Positions 32,589 to 37,051 of a stretch of DNA of 37,051 nucleotides are shown here, piece by piece; position 1 is the first letter of the stretch, and every line of letters starts with the position of its first letter. The notes under the pieces are model-generated. The model was not told the DNA's origin. It made no database searches and was given only the letters and a program-made list of their open reading frames with translations. Made by a program: the position numbers and the translations under genes. The DNA comes from JANNHP01 sp031404455 (lineage in GTDB: Bacteria > Planctomycetota > JAJSAM01 > JAJVHW01): the NCBI GenBank assembly GCA_031404455.1, contig JANNHP010000106.1, positions 1-37,051 of the forward strand, read 5' to 3'.

Positions 32589-33260
32589 ATGTCCTCGAAG
32601 ACACGATCCATCGTTGCCATCGACGGACCCGCGGGGGCGGGCAAGAGCACGGTCGCACGCCGGCTGGCTTCGCTCCTCGGGTGGCGGTTCCTGGACACGG
32701 GAGCCATGTACCGGGCGGTGACGCTCAAGGCGCTGCGAACCGGGATCTCGCCCGAGGACGAGGAGTCGATGGCGCGCCTCGCGGACGCGGCGGAGATCGA
32801 GCTCCGTCCCGTCGGGGGCGTCCACAAGGTGTTCCTCGACGGTGAGGACGTCAGCGCCGAGATCCGTGGTCCCGACGTCTCGAAGTCGGTGCCCGCGGTC
32901 GCGGCTCTGTCTCGGGTGCGCAAGGCGATGGTCCGCGTCCAGCGGAACTTCGCCGAGGCGGGCCCGGTGGTCGCCGAGGGACGTGACATGGGAACCGTCG
33001 TCTTCCCGGACGCCGGCGTGAAGTTCTATCTCGACGCGGACCCCACGGTCCGCGCCGCCCGGCGCGCCGCCGAGCGGGGAGACGCGGACGTGACGAAGAC
33101 CCTGGCGGAGCAGCGCGAGCGCGACCGGCAGGACTCGACGCGGACCCAGTCCCCGCTGACCCGGGCGCCCGACGCGGAGTACGTGGACTCGACCGGTCTC
33201 ACGGTGGACGAGATCGTCGAGCGGATGCTCGGGAGAGTCCGCGACGCGGGCCAGGGCTAG
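32589..33260 (+). CDS. cmk: Cytidylate kinase
   Basis: Phosphorylates CMP and dCMP to the diphosphates. The 223-residue P-loop kinase has IDGPAGAGKST (residues 11-21), GWRFLDTGAMYRAVTLKAL, VAEGRDMGTVVFPDAGVKFYLDA and DRQDSTRTQSPLTRAPDA, all standard for bacterial Cmk. The ATG at 32589 gives the canonical short N-terminus; a GTG at 32529 would add a disordered 20 residues overlapping the promoter. The cmk - acyltransferase - rpsA order is widely conserved in bacteria. Confidence 0.96.
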   Translation: MSSKTRSIVAIDGPAGAGKSTVARRLASLLGWRFLDTGAMYRAVTLKALRTGISPEDEESMARLADAAEIELRPVGGVHKVFLDGEDVSAEIRGPDVSKSVPAVAALSRVRKAMVRVQRNFAEAGPVVAEGRDMGTVVFPDAGVKFYLDADPTVRAARRAAERGDADVTKTLAEQRERDRQDSTRTQSPLTRAPDAEYVDSTGLTVDEIVERMLGRVRDAGQG

Positions 33261-33279
33261 CTACAGGTTCTGGCAGTGG

Positions 33280-33945
33280 GTGCTCCGCTGCGTTGGCCGA
33301 ACGGTGTGGAAGGTCCGGACCGAGGGCGAGGAGAGGATCCCGCTCACCGGCGCGGTCATCATCGCGCCGACGCACGAGTCGTACCTCGACCCCTTGATCG
33401 TAGGCAGCTACGTGCAGCGGCGCCTGCGCTACATGGCGAGGCGCTCGCTCTTCTGGAAGAAGGCCGCGGACGGTGCGGAACGCCGCCGGCCGATCGCCGC
33501 GCAGGCGGGGCGCTGGGCGAGCGTCATCGAAGTCGATCGCGAGGCGGGCGGACGCGACGCGGTGCGCAAGTGCCTCGAAGCGCTCGAGGGCGGCGACGCG
33601 GTCCTCATCTTCCCCGAGGGCACGCGCTCCGTGACGGGCGAGGTGCAGGAGTTCGAGTTGGGCGTTGGGCTGCTCGCGCTCCGATCCGGCGCGCCGGTGC
33701 TCCCCGTCTCGGTCGAAGGCACGCGGCGCCTCTGGGGGAAGGGGCGGAAGTACCCGCGCTTCGGTGCGGGCCCCGTGCGGATCGTGTTCGGCGAGATGGT
33801 GACGTACGAGAAGCCCACGCGGGCCGAGGAAGTGGCAGCGGATCTGCGCCGCCGCATCCTCGATCTCCGTGGTGCTGGGCAGCGAGCGGACGCGCGCGAC
33901 GGCGCGGACGCCCACGGAGTCTCCCGCGGCGGTCCCTCACGGTGA
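33280..33945 (+). CDS. plsC: 1-acyl-sn-glycerol-3-phosphate acyltransferase (PlsC family)
   Basis: Adds the second acyl chain to lysophosphatidic acid at the inner membrane. The catalytic motif is THESYLD (His32-x4-Asp37), the glycerol-phosphate-binding motif is FPEGTR (111-116), followed by ELGVGLLALRSGAPVLPVSVEG. From the GTG start it is 221 residues. The same frame upstream reads RASYRFWQWVLRCVG, a typical PlsC membrane-anchoring N-terminus, but contains no ATG, GTG or TTG before it merges with the cmk end. The annotated GTG therefore may truncate it, or initiation uses a rare codon. The Arg/Asp/Gly-rich C-terminal tail is likely disordered. Confidence 0.9.
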   Translation: MLRCVGRTVWKVRTEGEERIPLTGAVIIAPTHESYLDPLIVGSYVQRRLRYMARRSLFWKKAADGAERRRPIAAQAGRWASVIEVDREAGGRDAVRKCLEALEGGDAVLIFPEGTRSVTGEVQEFELGVGLLALRSGAPVLPVSVEGTRRLWGKGRKYPRFGAGPVRIVFGEMVTYEKPTRAEEVAADLRRRILDLRGAGQRADARDGADAHGVSRGGPSR

Positions 33946-33992
33946 GGGACGGCGGAAGTTGCTGAGTTGCCCTGTCGTGACCGTCGCGTGAT

Positions 33993-34015
33993 GCCGCGGG
34001 GTGAAACCCCGTGGC
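33993..34015 (+). promoter_or_regulatory. Hairpin in the rpsA leader
   Basis: GCC-G-CGGGGT pairs with ACCCCG-T-GGC around a GAA loop, nine paired positions with one internal mismatch. It ends three bases before the AAGGAA ribosome-binding site of rpsA. It is a candidate for translational feedback by S1, which regulates its own mRNA in E. coli. Confidence 0.4.
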
Positions 34016-34028
34016 GCGGAAGGAACCC

Positions 34029-35747
34029 ATGAACACCAAGGAAATGCTCAAGCGGATGGTCGTGCCCGCGGAACAGCTCGAAGCCGAGCTCCGCGAGATC
34101 TTCGGCGACATGAAGCCCGAGGAGGGCGCCCCGGTCGGCATCGCCGACTTCCAGGCGGACACCATCCTGAAGGGCCGCGTCATCGACATCGTCAACGAAG
34201 ACGTGATCGTCGACGTGGGCTACAAGTCCGAAGGGATCATCTCGAAGTTCGAGTTCGAGAACCCCGAGGAGATCGACATCGGCGACGAGGTCGAGGTGCT
34301 CCTCGACGGCGTCGAGGACGAGACGGGTCAGATCCAGCTCAGCAAGCGCAAGGCGGACCGCCTGCGCGGATGGGAGCGCGTCATCTCGACGCACAAGGAA
34401 GGCGACACCGTCCGCGGCAAGGTCATGCGCAAGATCAAGGGCGGGCTCGTCGTGGACATCGGCGTCCCCGCGTTCCTCCCGGCGTCGCAGGTCTCGATCC
34501 GCCGCCAGGCCGACATCTCCGAGTTCATCGGCCAGGAGATCGAGGGCACGATCATCAAGATCGACGAGAGCCGCATGAACATCGTCATCTCGCGTCGCAA
34601 GCTCATCGAGGAGCAGCGCGACCAGATGAAGCGGCAGCTCCTCACCGAGATCGCTGAGGGCCAGGTCCGCCGCGGCACGGTGAAGAACCTCGCCGACTTC
34701 GGCGCGTTCGTGGACCTCGGAGGCATCGACGGCCTCCTCCACATCACCGACATGAGCTGGGGCCGCGTCAGCCACCCGTCCGAGGTGGTGCAGATCGACG
34801 CCGAGATCGAGGTCGTCGTCCTCAAGGTCGACCGCGAACGCGAGCGCATCGCGCTCGGTCTCAAGCAGTTGACGCCTTCCCCGTGGAAGAAAGTCGACGA
34901 GCGCTATCCGCTCGGCACCCGCGTCATGGGCGAGGTGACGAACATCGTCCCCTACGGCGCCTTCGTGAAGCTGGAGGAGGGCCTCGAGGGCCTCGTCCAC
35001 ATCTCGGAGATGAGCTGGACGAAGCGCATCAACCACCCGAGCGAGATCCTCGCGGTGGGTGCCAAGGTCGAGGTGCTCGTCCTCGACATCAACAAGGAGA
35101 AGAAGGAGATCAGTCTCGGGATGAAGCAGACCGAGACGAATCCCTGGGAGCTGGTCGGCGAGAAGTACCCGCCCGGCACGCTCATCGAGGGCGCCGTCCG
35201 AAACCTCACGAACTACGGCGCGTTCGTCGAGATCGAAGAGGGCATCGACGGCCTCTTGCACGTCTCCGACATGTCGTGGACGAAGAAGGTCGCGCACCCG
35301 AACGAGGTCATCCAGAAGGGCGACATGGTCCGGGCCATCGTTCTCTCGGTGGACCAGGACAAGAAGCGCGTGGCCCTCGGCGTCAAGCAGTTGAAGGCCG
35401 ACCCGTGGCGCGACGAGATCCCGATGCGCTACGGCATCGGCACGATCGTGGACGGCACGATCACGAAGATCACCAACTTCGGCGTGTTCGTGGAACTCGA
35501 GGCGGAGCTCGAGGGACTGCTGCACGTCTCGGAGCTGACGGACAAGAAGGACGTCGCTCCGGAGGAGATCGTGAAGGTCGGGGACAAGGTGAAGGTGAAG
35601 GTCCTGCGCGTCGACGCCGAAGAGCGCAAGATCGGCCTCACGATGTTCTCGGAGACTGCGGCGGCCACGGCCGAACCGGTCGTGGACGACGGCGAGGACC
35701 TCTCGCGCGATCGCAAGAAGGCGCCCGCGAAGAAGAAGGGCGCCTAG
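34029..35747 (+). CDS. rpsA: 30S ribosomal protein S1
   Basis: RNA-binding ribosomal protein that helps place mRNA on the 30S subunit. The 572 residues hold six S1 domains at roughly 47-106, 125-190, 210-280, 297-367, 384-454 and 472-541. Domains 3-6 show the typical G-x-V-x-N/K-I-x-x-[FY]-GAFV...GLLHISDMSW pattern, and the first two are the divergent ribosome-binding type. The end is a lysine-rich tail (KKAPAKKKGA). The ATG at 34029 is preceded by GGAAGGAA; a GTG at 34011 lies inside the leader hairpin and is unlikely. Six domains is the standard Gram-negative form; genes with leaderless mRNAs would not need it for initiation. Confidence 0.97.
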   Translation: MNTKEMLKRMVVPAEQLEAELREIFGDMKPEEGAPVGIADFQADTILKGRVIDIVNEDVIVDVGYKSEGIISKFEFENPEEIDIGDEVEVLLDGVEDETGQIQLSKRKADRLRGWERVISTHKEGDTVRGKVMRKIKGGLVVDIGVPAFLPASQVSIRRQADISEFIGQEIEGTIIKIDESRMNIVISRRKLIEEQRDQMKRQLLTEIAEGQVRRGTVKNLADFGAFVDLGGIDGLLHITDMSWGRVSHPSEVVQIDAEIEVVVLKVDRERERIALGLKQLTPSPWKKVDERYPLGTRVMGEVTNIVPYGAFVKLEEGLEGLVHISEMSWTKRINHPSEILAVGAKVEVLVLDINKEKKEISLGMKQTETNPWELVGEKYPPGTLIEGAVRNLTNYGAFVEIEEGIDGLLHVSDMSWTKKVAHPNEVIQKGDMVRAIVLSVDQDKKRVALGVKQLKADPWRDEIPMRYGIGTIVDGTITKITNFGVFVELEAELEGLLHVSELTDKKDVAPEEIVKVGDKVKVKVLRVDAEERKIGLTMFSETAAATAEPVVDDGEDLSRDRKKAPAKKKGA

Positions 35748-35751
35748 TCAG

Positions 35752-36720
35752 TTGAATCCCTCGCAGGGCTGCCGCGTCGTTGCGGCGGCCCTGCTCCTTT
35801 TCGCGTCCGCGTGCACGTCGCAGCCCGATGCCGAGATCGACCCCTTCGAGGCGGAACGCGTCGTCACGACGCTGCCGCAGAAGAACGCGACGGCCGCTCC
35901 GGACGCCGCCGCGCGGGCCGCGGCCGCCGACGCTTCCCTTCAGAGCGCCGAGGCCGCGTGGCGATCGGGCGACGCGCTCAGCGCCCTCGCCATCGTCAAC
36001 CAGGCGCTCGCCCGCGGCGTGCCCGGCGAGATGGAAGGCGCCTTCCGCGAGCTCCGCGCCAAGGCGCGGTCGGCCGTCGTCGCGACGAAGATCTGCCGCG
36101 TCCGCGCGATCGCCGAGAAGGACGTCGTCGCCGACGGCACCGCGGTGCCCGTGCGCATCGAGTTCTCGAACCTCTCCGGCACGACGCTGCGCGTGCCGCG
36201 CGCGCAGAAAGGCAGCTCCGACGCGCTCGTGATCCTCACGCTGAAGCGCGAGGACTACGACGTCTACGGCAACGTGCGCCAGAGCGAGTTCACGCTCTCC
36301 GTCCCGGTGAAGGAGGACCTCGTCCTCGCGCCCGGCACGTCCCACGAGACGCGCCTCACGATCCCCGAGTCGATGGCCACGCTCGCGCACCAGGGTTTCA
36401 GCATCGTGGCGCTCGGCGGCACGTTCCGCCCGGTCGTCATGCGCGTGGGCGAGTCGGAGTTCTTCGACGCGCTGCCGATCGAGGCCGGCCGCGTGCGCAT
36501 CTTCCTGAAGGGCTACGAGCCGCTCGCGGAGGACCCGCTCGGCACGCTGGCGAAGGCGATCGCGAAACGCTCGCCGCCGCACATCCTGACCTGCGTCGAG
36601 CTCCTCGCGCCGTCCGACCGCGCCGCCGCGAGGGCGATGCTGGAGACGGCGAAGGCGGACGAGCCGCAACTCGCGCAGGTGGTCGCCGCGTGCCTCGCGC
36701 GTCTCGACGCGGCGCGCTGA
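35752..36720 (+). CDS. Lipoprotein of unknown function
   Basis: 322-residue predicted lipoprotein starting at TTG four bases after the rpsA stop. The signal peptide VVAAALLLFASAC gives lipid Cys21. An Ala-rich helical segment (about 48-112) with SAEAAWRSGDALSALAIVNQAL resembles one TPR-like unit. A beta-rich domain follows (about 120-250) with VPVRIEFSNLSGTTLRVPR and TLSVPVKEDLVLAPGTSHETRLTIPE. The C-terminal helical part ends DEPQLAQVVAACLARLDAAR. I do not recognise the family. A second, inverted copy of its last 19 codons lies at 36848-36907, so the gene once had a convergent paralogue. Confidence 0.8.
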   Translation: MNPSQGCRVVAAALLLFASACTSQPDAEIDPFEAERVVTTLPQKNATAAPDAAARAAAADASLQSAEAAWRSGDALSALAIVNQALARGVPGEMEGAFRELRAKARSAVVATKICRVRAIAEKDVVADGTAVPVRIEFSNLSGTTLRVPRAQKGSSDALVILTLKREDYDVYGNVRQSEFTLSVPVKEDLVLAPGTSHETRLTIPESMATLAHQGFSIVALGGTFRPVVMRVGESEFFDALPIEAGRVRIFLKGYEPLAEDPLGTLAKAIAKRSPPHILTCVELLAPSDRAAARAMLETAKADEPQLAQVVAACLARLDAAR

Positions 36721-36735
36721 ACGGCGGGATTCGCC

Positions 36736-36832
36736 AGGGGACGCTCTTAAGAATCAACTTCCTGGGCGGCCCAGACGCGCTCGGTTCGTCGCCGGATGTC
36801 GCCCAGCAAGTTGATTCTTAAGAGCGTCCCCT
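36736..36832. repeat. 97-nt palindromic element with perfect 25-bp inverted repeats
   Basis: AGGGGACGCTCTTAAGAATC-AACTT at 36736-36760 is matched exactly in inverse at 36808-36832. Inside, CTGGGC-G-GCCCAG forms a perfect hairpin at 36762-36774, and TGGGCG/CGCCCA can extend the outer stem. The size, GGGGACG tips and inner hairpin resemble the element at 15707-15795. It is consistent with REPIN-like or MITE-like DNA. It could also terminate the rpsA-lipoprotein transcript. Confidence 0.85.
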
Positions 36833-36847
36833 ACGCGAGCTCGCCGT

Positions 36848-36907
36848 TCAGCGCGACGCTTCGAGCCGCGCCATCGACGCCGCGACGACCTGCGCGAGCT
36901 CCGGCTT
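36848..36907 (-). pseudogene. Inverted remnant of a paralogue of the lipoprotein gene
   Basis: On the minus strand it reads KPELAQVVAASMARLEASR and then TGA, against EPQLAQVVAACLARLDAAR in the intact gene: 13 of 19 residues identical with conservative changes at others. Homology stops at 36907, where GC-rich sequence gives way to AT-richer sequence. The rest of this paralogue is missing from the window. Confidence 0.75.
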
Positions 36908-36923
36908 AAAAAGCGGGGGCAGC

Positions 36924-37051
36924 ATGACTGAACTAAAACAGACCGGCGTGAGGGTCACTACCCGCGCACGGAAAAATGGCGAGGAAATACTTCAGACGAA
37001 CCCGCTATTTCGGCAAGTCTGGGCGGACAAATCGAAATACAAAACCAAGCC
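36924..37051 (+). CDS. Start of an AT-richer reading frame, cut by the window end
   Basis: An ATG with GGGGGC upstream opens a frame of 42 codons to the window end. It encodes MTELKQTGVRVTTRARKNGE and then EILQTNPLFRQVWADKSKYKTK. The protein is polar and basic and I do not recognise it. Codons such as CTA, AAA, ATA and TTT are absent or rare in the neighbouring genes, so this segment has a different origin. It could be a mobile gene, a transferred gene or a joining error at a contig end. Confidence 0.4.
   Translation, partial: MTELKQTGVRVTTRARKNGEEILQTNPLFRQVWADKSKYKTK

Larger units (their letters stand above)
36661..36907. repeat. Inverted duplication with exactly symmetric 100-nt arms
   Basis: Positions 36661-36760 and 36808-36907 align as inverted repeats without any gap. 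The arms cover the last 20 codons of the lipoprotein gene including stop, the shared CTGAACGGCG after it, a diverged nine-base spacer and a perfect 25-bp palindromic repeat arm. Substitutions are scattered in the gene part and absent from the palindrome part. Confidence 0.85.

Noticed and set aside
33429..35525. 698-codon minus-strand frame rich in DVDDEHLDL-type repeats
   Set aside because: The repeat pattern is the antisense reflection of the six S1 domains of rpsA.
36661..36907. Simple fold-back (chimeric) sequencing artefact
   Set aside because: The two arms differ at many positions in the gene portion, so they are not copies of the same molecule. Artefact remains possible only for the join at 36908.

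Overview
This is a very GC-rich stretch (G or C at almost every third codon position) of a Gram-negative bacterial chromosome. UDP-2,3-diacylglucosamine hydrolase (LpxH), a TonB-dependent receptor and several lipoproteins imply an outer membrane. A Minf_1886/Plancto_Ver family protein, a eukaryote/archaeal-like prolyl-tRNA synthetase and large secreted repeat proteins of unknown function make a Planctomycetota (PVC group) member the best guess. That assignment is inference from gene content, not from a marker search. No rRNA, tRNA, CRISPR array or phage gene is visible.

Layout. 1-3.0 kb: 3' end of leuS, then proS and a small coiled-coil membrane protein. 3.05-8.1 kb: a cobalamin riboswitch followed by a tightly overlapping vitamin B12 uptake operon (binding lipoprotein, permease, ATPase, outer-membrane receptor). 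8.1-12.4 kb: PLP aminotransferase, alkaline phosphatase lipoprotein, threonine aldolase and an EboB-like TatD hydrolase, the first three overlapping. 12.5-15.7 kb: a membrane-fused spermidine-synthase-like protein and a phosphomannomutase/phosphoglucomutase. 15.8-19 kb: a long LOG-family protein divergent from metG, with the Minf_1886 protein coupled to metG. 19-25.5 kb: a secreted three-repeat protein, a SAM hydrolase coupled to larC, a RelE-type toxin-antitoxin cassette, and small proteins of unknown function. 25.5-31.7 kb: an NtrC-type sigma-54 response regulator, a DUF4178-like protein, lpxH, and a large secreted HEAT-like protein. 31.8-36.7 kb: a DUF433/DUF5615 toxin-antitoxin pair, then cmk, a PlsC acyltransferase, rpsA and a lipoprotein. 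The last 330 bases hold a large palindrome, an inverted remnant of the lipoprotein gene and an abruptly AT-richer segment with the start of another reading frame.

Best leads. (1) The RelE-type cassette sits exactly inside the 3' end of larC, bounded by 39-bp direct repeats. The displaced original larC end is still readable beyond it, which looks like site-specific or repeat-mediated integration that supplies a new gene end. (2) The right edge carries a gap-free 100-nt inverted duplication around a perfect 25-bp palindromic repeat, with a sharp breakpoint. A related-looking palindrome lies at 15.7 kb. (3) Many genes that start a transcription unit carry TAnnnT only 6-9 bases before the start codon and have no Shine-Dalgarno sequence, suggesting widespread leaderless transcription; this pattern also settles several start codons. 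(4) lpxH has an ideal ribosome-binding site but an ATC where its start codon should be. I did not find a clear, wholly new multi-gene system; the integration and repeat structures are the most unusual content.
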